DNA from: Mucilaginibacter aquariorum
Lineage (GTDB): Bacteria > Bacteroidota > Bacteroidia > Sphingobacteriales > Sphingobacteriaceae
Length of the DNA: 64,000 bases
Direction: 5' to 3'
NCBI RefSeq assembly: GCF_024498135.1
Contig: NZ_JANHOH010000001.1
Coordinates: forward strand, 1,736,001-1,800,000
The notes under the pieces were generated by a model, which saw only the letters and a list, made by a program, of their open reading frames with translations, ran no database searches and was not told the DNA's origin. Positions 53,170-61,341 of this stretch are shown piece by piece. Position 1 is the first letter of the stretch, and every line of letters begins with the position of its first letter. Position numbers and translations under genes: made by a program.

Positions 53170-54631
53170 TTGGCTTTACAATGGTTTTGGTTGGCGCCTT
53201 AAATTGAGTATCCGAAGCATTGATCTTATCCAACGGAAAATCGGCCGTTATATATTTTGTGCTGGGCAAATTGTATTTACGTTGAATAGGCAGTCTGCAG
53301 TTAATGAATTGTGTATTATGCAGATAGAAACCGCTGTTATAAAGATCAACTGCTACATCAAAATCTTTAAACTTAACGTTCTCCAGTATAACAACCTTGT
53401 TATTTGGCGAGATAGATAAAGCCGGGCCTTTGTAAGCGGTATCCCTTTGTAAAACGATGTTGCCAATAACTTTTATGTACAACGAATCCTGATCGATATG
53501 CAGGGTATCGGTAATTATAACGGGTTGTTTAAACGCTGTATCAGATAATACCAAAGTATCACCTTTAAAGGCATCTATAGCGTCCTGTAGTTTCACCTCA
53601 TCGGCATTCCGCAGTTTTTCTACAACCGGGCCAGATTGTTCAAGGGATGTAGCTTCCTTTTGTTTTGTTATATACAGCCAAATAGTTGAGGCCAAAAACA
53701 CCAGGCACAAAAAGCCAAGTATAAGTGTTAAACCAAGATTTTTATTGGGGCCCATAGGTGTTTTGACTTTAATTACAGGTTCTAAGTGTTGTTGCCCCCG
53801 TGCTGATGTTACGCCATCTCTCTCCTCATCACTTTTTTTGATGGATGATGATACTGGCATAGTAGCTTGTGGCCGTTGTTGCGGCTTATCGTTCTGCACC
53901 AGCACAACAGTTACATTATCGCGGCCACCGTTATCATTGGCAGCGGCTATTAGCTGTGTTGCCTTTTCTTGTAGCGAAGTGTTTTGAGTGATGATATCCA
54001 ATATGCCGTTCCTATCAACCAGATCGGTAAGGCCGTCGCTGCAAAGCAGCAGCATATCTCCCGGTAAAAATGGCGACTGCCCTGTTTCTATAAAGCTCTC
54101 GTCGGTATCTATCTGGCTGGTAAAGCCCAACGCCTTGTTTATCTCGTTGCGTTTGGGATGGTTCATGGCAGCGGTTTCCGTGAGCCTGCCACTATCTTCC
54201 AGGAAACCTACAAAGGAGTGGTCTTTAGAGATCTTCACCAACGAACTGTCGCGCAGCAAATACAAACGGGTATCGCCTACGTGGGCATAAAAGAACTGGT
54301 TATTTTCTACATCAACCAGGGCCATTGTAGCTACACAGGCCATGCTTTCCAGCTCTTTATCTTCCAGCTTCTTATCAGAGATCTGTTTACTGGCCAGTTT
54401 AAAGGCATCTATCATGCCGGGGATTATCTCGCCCTGCAGCCCGTGTAACCGGCCAATAAAAACATCTTTAGCTATCGCCGCTGCTACTTCGCCGCCGTTA
54501 TAGCCACCTACCCCATCAATTACTGCAGCCAGCAACATACGGTCACCCATTACCTTTTGGGTAATAAAGGTGTCCTCGTTATTGGTGCGTACCCTGCCGG
54601 TATCGGTTAATCCAAAATAGTTTTCAGCCAT
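53159..54631 (-). CDS. Membrane PP2C-type Ser/Thr protein phosphatase
   Basis: From ATG 54631 (MAENYFGLTDTGRVRTNNED) the protein has 490 residues; 19 extra codons upstream are unlikely. The PP2C domain (1-235) keeps all metal residues: D20 in NNED, DGVGG at 39-43, CSDGLTD and GGRDNVTV. A low-complexity linker, one membrane helix (LGLTLILGFLCLVFLASTIWLYI), and a periplasmic tail of about 150 residues follow. The tail shows rung-like repeats (DTLHIDQDSLYIKVIGNIVL; VVILENVKFKDFDVAVDLY; GFYLHNTQFINC) suggesting a small parallel beta-helix. It should reverse the action of the two kinases, like PstP in actinobacteria. It overlaps genes on both sides. Confidence 0.92.
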   Translation of the reverse strand: MAENYFGLTDTGRVRTNNEDTFITQKVMGDRMLLAAVIDGVGGYNGGEVAAAIAKDVFIGRLHGLQGEIIPGMIDAFKLASKQISDKKLEDKELESMACVATMALVDVENNQFFYAHVGDTRLYLLRDSSLVKISKDHSFVGFLEDSGRLTETAAMNHPKRNEINKALGFTSQIDTDESFIETGQSPFLPGDMLLLCSDGLTDLVDRNGILDIITQNTSLQEKATQLIAAANDNGGRDNVTVVLVQNDKPQQRPQATMPVSSSIKKSDEERDGVTSARGQQHLEPVIKVKTPMGPNKNLGLTLILGFLCLVFLASTIWLYITKQKEATSLEQSGPVVEKLRNADEVKLQDAIDAFKGDTLVLSDTAFKQPVIITDTLHIDQDSLYIKVIGNIVLQRDTAYKGPALSISPNNKVVILENVKFKDFDVAVDLYNSGFYLHNTQFINCRLPIQRKYNLPSTKYITADFPLDKINASDTQFKAPTKTIVKPNGR

Positions 54632-54722
54632 TGCGTTTACCGGATTTTTTAATATCAATAAAATGGGTTGCCAGCAGGCAAAAACCAATTACTAATAAGC
54701 CTATGGATAATATTTGTGACAT
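54624..54722 (-). CDS. Small membrane ORF (32 codons) coupled to the phosphatase gene
   Basis: A 32-codon frame starts at ATG 54722, seven bases after the stop of the upstream gene, and its TGA overlaps the start of the PP2C gene by 8 bases. The peptide MSQILSIGLLVIGFCLLATH is hydrophobic and is followed by FIDIKKSGKRNG, so it predicts one membrane helix with a basic cytosolic tail. The gapless packing suggests it is translated, either as a small membrane partner of the cluster or as a coupling leader for the phosphatase. No homologue is recognised. Confidence 0.5.
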   Translation of the reverse strand: MSQILSIGLLVIGFCLLATHFIDIKKSGKRNG

Positions 54723-54728
54723 TGTTTT

Positions 54729-55673
54729 TTACGCTTTAAACAGGTTTAAACCAATGATGCCATTAAGTAACATGCGCGAGTTTACCGGCAGTTCTACCCA
54801 TTTGGGAGAGTTAATATCGCTGCGCTCTACAATAACCTCATTTAATGTGGTTATCTCGCCAAATGCTGCCAGGTAAAATTTGCCGTCGGCTTTATTATAA
54901 CGTATTTGCAGGTGCGGCGCGTTCACCCAGTCAGACGGGATAGTAAATATATTTGAATCCTCGCGGGTTTCTTCGCTGCCCGATACGATGATCTCTTCGT
55001 CTTTCATCAAATACTCCACCTTTTTGCCGGCAAATTGCTGGTCGGGAATAATAGTTTCTAAACGGGCTATGTTGTTTTGTACTTTGGCAGCCAGTTTTTC
55101 TTCGGGTTCCAACTCTTCTTCGTAAGGGATCTCAAAATAACCTTCACTGTAATAGGTAAAGCCTTTTAAAGCTTCCTGGCTTACATCAAATGTTTGGGCT
55201 ATACCCGTTTGGCGTGGAATAAATGTTACCCGCAGGTTTTGTTCCTTTTGATTATTATCGGGTAATAATTTGCCTATAAAACCTTTATCACCCCGAGCAT
55301 AATCAGGGTGCGATACCAGCCTGAAAACCCATTTAGAGCCCGACGGTTTTACCGTTTTACCCGCCGCGCGATGTTGCTTCAATATCTCGTAGAACTTAGC
55401 AACTGTTTCCTGCACTATCAGCCCAAAAATCCCTTGTTTATCGGCTACAAACTCTTTATAATCATCGGCATTAAAACTGATGATGAACTCGTGATAAAAT
55501 ACCACCCGGTCGGCAAATGAAAGGTCCCTTATCGAACCCTCAAATTTTTCGACAATGTAGCTGTAAACCGTGTCTGGGGTGAGCGCTTTTGCTTTTGCCT
55601 TCTCTGTGCTTTCGTTGGTTAAAAACCAATCCTGTATACCTATTCGCTGCCAAAAGTTTAGTGTTGATGCCAT
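54729..55673 (-). CDS. FhaA-like cytosolic protein (degenerate FHA C-terminus)
   Basis: A 314-residue soluble protein with no clear named domain by eye. The N-terminal half (VYSYIVEKFEGSIRDLSF; RVVFYHEFIISFNADDYKEF; SKWVFRLVSHPDYARGDKGF) has the strand-helix pattern of the DUF3662 domain at the start of actinobacterial FhaA. The last 100 residues (EEIIVSGSEETREDSNIF; APHLQIRYNKADGKFYLAAF; SRMLLNGIIGLNLF) look like an FHA beta-sandwich that has lost the canonical GR and SxxH residues. If so it would be a scaffold that no longer binds phospho-threonine. It sits between STPK2 and the small membrane ORF. Assignment is tentative and rests partly on gene order. Confidence 0.5.
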   Translation of the reverse strand: MASTLNFWQRIGIQDWFLTNESTEKAKAKALTPDTVYSYIVEKFEGSIRDLSFADRVVFYHEFIISFNADDYKEFVADKQGIFGLIVQETVAKFYEILKQHRAAGKTVKPSGSKWVFRLVSHPDYARGDKGFIGKLLPDNNQKEQNLRVTFIPRQTGIAQTFDVSQEALKGFTYYSEGYFEIPYEEELEPEEKLAAKVQNNIARLETIIPDQQFAGKKVEYLMKDEEIIVSGSEETREDSNIFTIPSDWVNAPHLQIRYNKADGKFYLAAFGEITTLNEVIVERSDINSPKWVELPVNSRMLLNGIIGLNLFKA

Positions 55674-55754
55674 TATGTATCTTCAAAAAATGCTTTAATT
55701 ATGTGTACTGAACATTACTTATTGCAAATTTGTTATTATTTGTTTGATGTATAA

Positions 55755-57122
55755 TTATTCTGGTTTAGCTGTTGTATCAAGCTCTATTTTTTGAGTAGTA
55801 TCCTGTGTTGCGTTCTGCGGAATTACTTCCGGTTTCTTAACCATTGTATCCTTTTTAACTGGTGTTGTATCCTGTTCTGTGCTATCTACCGGGAACCTTG
55901 AACCGTAATCTAACCGGCCTGTACCTGTATCCGCTTTATTTTGTAACGAATCCTGGCTTACCTGGTTTGGGTTACCCTGCTTTTTTAAGAAAGTAGAATA
56001 AACCGAAAATCCCATAAATAACACCAGCAAGGTCATTATGGTATAGTAATAGGGTTTTGATAACGATACCCTCGACTCGTCTTCTACAGGTGCAGCCACC
56101 AATTGCGGCGGCGGCCCGGCTTGCTGGTATTGCATCAGCTGATTGTGCAGGCGTTCGTTCTCGCTGCGCAAAGCTGCATTACTTAGGCCGCCGGCAATAT
56201 CAAAACTATCTGATGACAATATGCTACCATTTACAATGGCATCGTGCAGTTTAATGCCATCGCTAAACCTATCCTTTGGTGCTTTTTGCAGGCATTTTTC
56301 AATCAGTTTAAGCAACCATTGCGGCACCTGCATTTCGCGGCCTTTCTTTTCGTTATCCCAGGTATCGGGCAGTGCTTTTCTTCTGGCGTTCAACAGATCC
56401 GGCACCGGCGATTCTATATGGGCAAGCATCACCGCGTTACGGCCGGCATCGCCGCCACCATGCAGCGGGAAAGGAACTTCGCCGGTAAGCAGCTCGTATA
56501 TGATAATGCCATAGCTGTAAATATCCGTTTCCATTAGCATTTTGCCCTCGTGCTGCTCGGGCGCCATAAATTCAATAGCCCCGGCATGGCGGATGCTGGT
56601 ACGGCGCTGCTCTTCAGACATGATGGCCAGCCCAAAATCCAGCAACACATAATTGCCCGTATGGATATTATATTTTACGTTGTTGCTTTTAACATCACCA
56701 TGCTTTACGCCAACGTTATGGCAATGGGCCAGGGCACTTGCCAATTGATCGGCCACGCGGATCACCTCCTTCAGCATAAAGATCTTTTCGTACGGTGGCT
56801 GCAGCAGTTCGCAAAGGTCGGGACCTTCAATATATTCCATTTCGATATAGGGGAACGAACCACTATCGGTAATACCCGAGCTTAATATTTTTACTACATT
56901 GGGATTTGGCTGCTCGTTTACTTTTTGCAGCTTGGTTACCTCGTTACGAAAATTACGAAAGTTTTTATCATCCTCACTTTCGGTATGGATAGGTGTTGGT
57001 AATAATTTTATTGCAGTTAACACAGGCCCCATGCGCCGGCCTTTATATACAGATCCTTGTCCACCGGTGCTCATGGCACCCAGGTTTTCAAGTCCCTCTG
57101 TTATTGTAAATACTTTACTCAT
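55755..57122 (-). CDS. Membrane Ser/Thr protein kinase (STPK2)
   Basis: A 455-residue kinase nearly identical to STPK1 over its catalytic part: GGQGSVYKG (20-28), K39, HGDVKSNN (141-148), DFG (162-164), APEQ. It is also a non-RD kinase (HGD). A membrane helix lies near 357-377. The periplasmic tail of about 75 residues is different from that of STPK1: acidic and rich in Thr, Ser, Asp and Lys (STEQDTTPVKKDTMVKKP and repeats of DTT), a possible disordered sensor or wall-contact segment. First gene of the seven-gene cluster, 81 bases before the FhaA-like gene. A recent duplication or gene conversion with STPK1 is inferred. Confidence 0.93.
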   Translation of the reverse strand: MSKVFTITEGLENLGAMSTGGQGSVYKGRRMGPVLTAIKLLPTPIHTESEDDKNFRNFRNEVTKLQKVNEQPNPNVVKILSSGITDSGSFPYIEMEYIEGPDLCELLQPPYEKIFMLKEVIRVADQLASALAHCHNVGVKHGDVKSNNVKYNIHTGNYVLLDFGLAIMSEEQRRTSIRHAGAIEFMAPEQHEGKMLMETDIYSYGIIIYELLTGEVPFPLHGGGDAGRNAVMLAHIESPVPDLLNARRKALPDTWDNEKKGREMQVPQWLLKLIEKCLQKAPKDRFSDGIKLHDAIVNGSILSSDSFDIAGGLSNAALRSENERLHNQLMQYQQAGPPPQLVAAPVEDESRVSLSKPYYYTIMTLLVLFMGFSVYSTFLKKQGNPNQVSQDSLQNKADTGTGRLDYGSRFPVDSTEQDTTPVKKDTMVKKPEVIPQNATQDTTQKIELDTTAKPE

Positions 57123-57228
57123 TGGCAGATCAGCTTGCTTTTTTTATATAAACAACATTTTACAGACTAAAGTACATTTAATACATGCACTTTGTTGTAA
57201 GTTTTTATTAAGATATTAACGTATGTCC

Positions 57229-57263
57229 ACAAAAAAGCCCGCTGTCTTTGCAGACGCGGGCTT
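57229..57263 (-). terminator. Terminator after the LLM oxidoreductase gene
   Basis: AAGCCCGC (57235-57242) pairs with GCGGGCTT (57256-57263), with GTCT/AGAC pairing inside and one bulge; the minus strand then reads a run of six T. It lies 20 bases after the stop and insulates the kinase cluster promoter, which must lie in 57123-57228. Confidence 0.88.
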
Positions 57264-57282
57264 GTATATATTGTAGGGCTGC

Positions 57283-58311
57283 TTATGCAAGTGGAGCATA
57301 AGCCGATGTCCGTATTACATCCGCAAATACTTTATACGAGTACATTCTTGATTGGTGATCGAAGATATGTGAGGTGGCCATTAGTTCATCCACACCTGTT
57401 TGTTCTACGAACGAGCTTAGTTCGCTCTTAATTTTTTCGGGGCCACCAATGAATGAATAGGCCAGCATCTGCATTACGGCTTCTTCTTCAAAAACGTTCC
57501 AGATGCTATCCATACTTTTAACGGGCGGCGGCAGCAATTGTCTTTTACCGGTAACTACGCCCATAAAAAATTGCTTTACAGATGTAGCCAATCGTTCTGC
57601 CTCGCCATCGGTATCGGCAGCCACTACGTTTACGCAAGCCATTACATACGGCTTTTGCAATTGTTCTGACGGCTTAAAATTATCGCGGTAGATCTTAATT
57701 GCCTCCATAAAGTATGTTGGTGCAAAGTGACTGGCAAAAGCATAAGGCAAACCAAATGCAGCAGCAACTTTAGCACTATCTGTACTGGAACCTAATACCC
57801 AGATAGGTATATCCAAACCCTCGCCGGGGATGGCCCTTACCTTACTGCCTGCGTTATCGTTAGAAAAATAGGTTTGCAGCTTTACAATATCTCGGGGGAA
57901 ATTATGTGCCGCGTTAAAATTTTCGCCACGGATGGCTAAGGCTGTAGTTTGGTCGGTACCCGGGGCACGGCCTAAACCCAGATCTATCCTGCCGGGATAA
58001 AGCGACGCCAGTGTACCAAACTGCTCGGCTACAATTAAGGGCGAATGGTTTGGCAGCATAATACCACCCGAACCTACCCGTATTTTAGATGTACCGCCTG
58101 CTATATAACCTATCAATACAGATGTTGCAGAACTGGCCACATTCATCATGTTATGATGTTCGGCAAACCAGTAACGGGTGTAGCCTACCTTCTCGGCCAG
58201 TTGTGCCACGTCCATGCTTTTTTTAAAGCTATCGGCCGGGGTGCTGCCTTCAACAACGGTGGCAAGGTCTAATACGGAATATTTTATATCTGATAATTTC
58301 TTTGCACTCAT
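57283..58311 (-). CDS. LLM-class flavin-dependent oxidoreductase
   Basis: A 342-residue luciferase-like monooxygenase-fold protein of the bacterial single-component type (often annotated MsnO8 family). Seen motifs are [19 protein letters not shown] at the start, [50 protein letters not shown] and the late [13 protein letters not shown]. It is a cytosolic FMN- or F420-type oxidoreductase with unknown substrate. It is a single-gene unit with its own terminator, unrelated to the kinase cluster. Confidence 0.9.
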   Translation of the reverse strand: MSAKKLSDIKYSVLDLATVVEGSTPADSFKKSMDVAQLAEKVGYTRYWFAEHHNMMNVASSATSVLIGYIAGGTSKIRVGSGGIMLPNHSPLIVAEQFGTLASLYPGRIDLGLGRAPGTDQTTALAIRGENFNAAHNFPRDIVKLQTYFSNDNAGSKVRAIPGEGLDIPIWVLGSSTDSAKVAAAFGLPYAFASHFAPTYFMEAIKIYRDNFKPSEQLQKPYVMACVNVVAADTDGEAERLATSVKQFFMGVVTGKRQLLPPPVKSMDSIWNVFEEEAVMQMLAYSFIGGPEKIKSELSSFVEQTGVDELMATSHIFDHQSRMYSYKVFADVIRTSAYAPLA

Positions 58312-58459
58312 AGTAATAATTCTATCGGGATAATAACACCCGGTTTTGGCAGATGTTATCCAAAATTAGTGCTAAACCGGTGCTTATGAAGCTACAGATA
58401 TGTTATATGACTTTGCATTCACACTAATCAGTTAGCGGTGACAAAAAGCCTCACCCCGA

Positions 58460-58632
58460 CCCTCTCCAAAGGAGAGGGAGGTAAAAGTCTGTCGGCTATT
58501 TGACTCACCCGGTCATTGCTTCGCTCGACCACCCTCTCTCCGCAAGCGGAAAGAGGGTTTTGCAATTTCCTTTACCCTCTTTGCGCAGCAGAGAGGGTCG
58601 GCCAGCGAAGCGTAGTCGTGCTGAGTAAACTC
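58460..58632. repeat. Compound repeat element with nested inverted repeats
   Basis: In the 392-base gap before the YitT gene, three hairpins share a CCCTCT/AGAGGG core: 58460-58478 (8-base stem, AAA loop), 58531-58558 (13-base stem, one mismatch) and 58574-58598. Around the last two, TTTGACTCA plus GCTTCGCT (58518-58525) and AGCGAAGC (58604-58611) plus TGAGTAAA form matching inverted ends, giving a non-coding element of about 134 bases (58499-58632). It resembles the dispersed palindromic repeats seen in Sphingobacteriaceae genomes. The rest of 58312-58703 shows nothing else. Confidence 0.7.
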
Positions 58633-58703
58633 ATGAAGCTAAAAGAACCTTATCAACTATGTTCTCAAATTAATATCTTAGCGCAACAGAATAAGGTTTG
58701 GAT

Positions 58704-60164
58704 ATGATCGATAGCCCCGAGGGTAAATATATAGTGGCAAGGTTACGGGACGAATTGCCCGCACATTTCCATTATCATAATATAGATCATACTCTTGATG
58801 TTTATCGCTCTGCAGAAGCTATTGCTAAACAGGAAAACATAAGTGCAGAAGATACCAAACTCTTACTTGTAGCAGCCCTTTACCACGACTGCGGATATCT
58901 GCAGCAAATTAACGAGCATGAACTGGCATCGTGCAATATTGCCCGTGAGGCTTTACCACAATTTGGCTACGCTAACGCTGATATTGAAAAGATCTGCAAG
59001 CTGATTATGGCTACGCAATTGCCGCAACAACCGGCAACCCTATCCGAAGAAATAATTTGTGATGCCGATCTGGATTACCTGGGCAGAAATGATTTTATAA
59101 CTACCGGGAATAAGTTGTACCTGGAAATGCAGGCGCTTGGCAGTATAAAAGACGCGGAAGACTGGAATAAAACGCAAATAAATTTCCTGCAAAATCATCG
59201 TTATTTTACAGCTACATCGTTGAAAAATAGGGCGCCGAAAAAACAGGAAAATTTAAGAGATTTACAAAACAAAACTTCTATCGCCGAAATGAATACAGCG
59301 CCTACTGCACGATCTATAATAACCGACACATTTTACACCATCACGGGCATCTTGTTTTGCGGGTTTGCCTTAAAAAGTTTCCTGATACCCAATGCCTTTT
59401 TTGATGGCGGGGTAACCGGTATCTCCTTGCTGATACATGAGCTTTATCATTTTAATATAGCCTATGTAATTATCATAGCCAACATCCCATTCATTATTAT
59501 GGGCGCCCTGCAGGTAAATAAAACCTTTGCCCTGCGCACCATGATGGCCATTATTGGTTTGGCACTGTGCCTGCTTTACCTGCCTTATCCGGATAAGATC
59601 ACATCAGACAAATTACTTGTATCAATTTTCGGCGGCGTATTTATGGGTACCGGTATCGGTTTAGCTATCCGTGGCGGTTGTGCACTGGATGGTATTGAGG
59701 TACTGGCACTCTATACAGGTAAACGCATCAGCTTTACCATCAGCGAAATTATACTGGGGATCAATATTGTTATTTTCCTGATAGCTGCCTTAGAAGTGGG
59801 CTTTATCACCTCGTTATACTCTATCATTACCTATTACACGGCATCGCGGATGATCAACTTTGTAATAGAAGGCCTGGAGGAATACACCGGCGTAACCATT
59901 ATATCCGGACAAAACGCACTGATAAAAGAAATGCTGGTGAAGCAGCTAAGCCGGGGTATCACCGTTTATAAAGGTGAACGCGGTTTCCTGAAAGAAAGTT
60001 TTGACGTGAGCCACCCGGTAGATATTGTGTTTACCGTAGTAACCCGTTTAGAACTTAGGCGGTTAAGAAACATGGTACATGAGATTGACCCAAAGGCATT
60101 CATTTTTACCAGTATTATTAAAGAAGCTGCCGGTGGTGTATTAAAGCGTAGGGCAAGGCACTAA
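58704..60164 (+). CDS. HD-domain / YitT-family membrane fusion protein
   Basis: ATG 58704, eight bases after AAGG, gives 486 residues; a TTG two codons earlier was rejected. Residues 1-175 are an HD-type phosphohydrolase-like domain: HYHNIDHTLDVYRSAE, ALYHDCGYL (the HD pair) and a late CDADLDYLGR. Residues 205-390 are a five- or six-helix YitT/DUF161 membrane domain (NAFFDGGVTGISLLI; RGGCALDGIEVLALY). The last 90 residues (TGVTIISGQNALIKEMLVK; RGITVYKGERGF; TVVTRLELRRLRNMVHEIDP) match the DUF2179 domain that usually ends YitT proteins. Fusing the HD part suggests that nucleotide turnover and membrane function are coupled. Flanked by repeats on both sides. Confidence 0.85.
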   Translation: MIDSPEGKYIVARLRDELPAHFHYHNIDHTLDVYRSAEAIAKQENISAEDTKLLLVAALYHDCGYLQQINEHELASCNIAREALPQFGYANADIEKICKLIMATQLPQQPATLSEEIICDADLDYLGRNDFITTGNKLYLEMQALGSIKDAEDWNKTQINFLQNHRYFTATSLKNRAPKKQENLRDLQNKTSIAEMNTAPTARSIITDTFYTITGILFCGFALKSFLIPNAFFDGGVTGISLLIHELYHFNIAYVIIIANIPFIIMGALQVNKTFALRTMMAIIGLALCLLYLPYPDKITSDKLLVSIFGGVFMGTGIGLAIRGGCALDGIEVLALYTGKRISFTISEIILGINIVIFLIAALEVGFITSLYSIITYYTASRMINFVIEGLEEYTGVTIISGQNALIKEMLVKQLSRGITVYKGERGFLKESFDVSHPVDIVFTVVTRLELRRLRNMVHEIDPKAFIFTSIIKEAAGGVLKRRARH

Positions 60165-60167
60165 TAT

Positions 60168-60251
60168 GTAGAGACGCGATACTTTACGTCTTTTTCAATT
60201 TAAATATACCGGGGATTTGCATAAGGGAGACGCGAAGTATCGCGTCTCTAC
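60168..60251. repeat. Inverted repeat element downstream of the YitT fusion
   Basis: The 17-base sequence GTAGAGACGCGATACTT (60168-60184) recurs exactly inverted at 60235-60251. The right arm also belongs to a smaller palindrome, GAGACGCG/CGCGTCTC (60227-60248). It lies between convergent genes and could form a long hairpin that serves as a two-way terminator, but the sequence is the type of GTAGAGACGC repeat that is dispersed in many Bacteroidota genomes. Confidence 0.75.
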
Positions 60252-60291
60252 GATTTTTTAGGTTATTTAAATTCGAAATCCGAAATCAACC

Positions 60292-61335
60292 CTATTCGAC
60301 TACCTCGTAGGTAATAACGGGTTTAAGTTTATTTTTCAAGGTAAATTCGCCGTTTTCCTTGCATTGGAATGATTCTTTTGCCTTGTGGTAAACATCTTCC
60401 GTGATGATAATTTGCCCACCAGTAGCTATGGATTGTAAGCGTTGCGCCAGGTTCACCGAATCGCCTATAACGGTATAATCTAAACGCCTTAATGATACGG
60501 AGCCAATATTACCCGACACCATTTCGCCGGAGTTGATACCTACTGCGATAGTTGGTTTAAATATTTTATCCCCTGCCTGGATCTCGGGTTCATTTGATAG
60601 TTGCTCCCTTACAGCCAATGCCGCATCAATAGCACGATCAAGGTGAAACTCTCCCCTGAAAACAGCCATGATAGCATCGCCCATAAACTTATCAACGTGG
60701 CCACCCTGGGCTATAATTTCTTTAACTATTTTATCAAACAAACCATTTAGCAGGTTTACTACGGTATTGGCCGGTACATGTTCTGTAATAGCCGTAAAGC
60801 CGCAAACATCAACAAACATTACCGTGGCTTCCAGCAGCTCGTTTTTCATCAAGCTGCCTTCAAACTCTTTGTGCGTCATAAAGTTCAGCACATTTTCGTC
60901 AACATACATTTTAAGGATGTTGTTCTCTTTGATAGCCCTTAACGTATCCTGCAATTGCCTTACGTAGGATATTGTTTTTTGCATGGTAACATCCAGGTCA
61001 TCAAAATCAACCGGCTTCATTATAAAATCGAAAGCCCCGCGGTTCATGGCGGTACGGATGTTCTGCATATCGCCGTATGCAGATACCACCACCGCTTTAA
61101 CAGTAGGGTTGGCATCGGGTAAATGAGTAAGCAGGGTAAGGCCATCCATTACCGGCATGTTTATGTCCGACAGTATAATATCCAGATCGGGATGTTCCTT
61201 TATTTTTTGTAAAGCTTCTTCCCCGTTCTGCGCAAAAATAAACTCGTATTCGTTTTCCCTGATCTTACGGCGGAACTTTTGTTTTACCAGCACTTCCAGA
61301 TCAGCTTCATCATCCACTACCAGTATCTTAGCCAT
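60292..61335 (-). CDS. Response regulator with class III adenylate cyclase output
   Basis: A 347-residue protein: receiver domain (1-120) with phospho-acceptor D57 and K107-type switch lysine (IMKPVD), a coiled linker, then a class III nucleotide cyclase domain (about 165-345). Both metal aspartates are present, D176 (FVDVCGF) and D220 (KFMGD). K216 and D286 (LDYTVIG) are the ATP-selecting pair; N295 and R299 (VNLAQR) are the transition-state residues. This points to an active adenylate cyclase rather than guanylate. It starts 6 bases after the single-domain response regulator and would be controlled by the adjacent histidine kinase. Confidence 0.93.
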   Translation of the reverse strand: MAKILVVDDEADLEVLVKQKFRRKIRENEYEFIFAQNGEEALQKIKEHPDLDIILSDINMPVMDGLTLLTHLPDANPTVKAVVVSAYGDMQNIRTAMNRGAFDFIMKPVDFDDLDVTMQKTISYVRQLQDTLRAIKENNILKMYVDENVLNFMTHKEFEGSLMKNELLEATVMFVDVCGFTAITEHVPANTVVNLLNGLFDKIVKEIIAQGGHVDKFMGDAIMAVFRGEFHLDRAIDAALAVREQLSNEPEIQAGDKIFKPTIAVGINSGEMVSGNIGSVSLRRLDYTVIGDSVNLAQRLQSIATGGQIIITEDVYHKAKESFQCKENGEFTLKNKLKPVITYEVVE

Positions 61336-61341
61336 TGTTCG

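Noticed and set aside
58440..58640. CRISPR-like array
   Set aside because: Repeats are palindromic, of unequal spacing and sequence, with no uniform spacers and no cas genes nearby.
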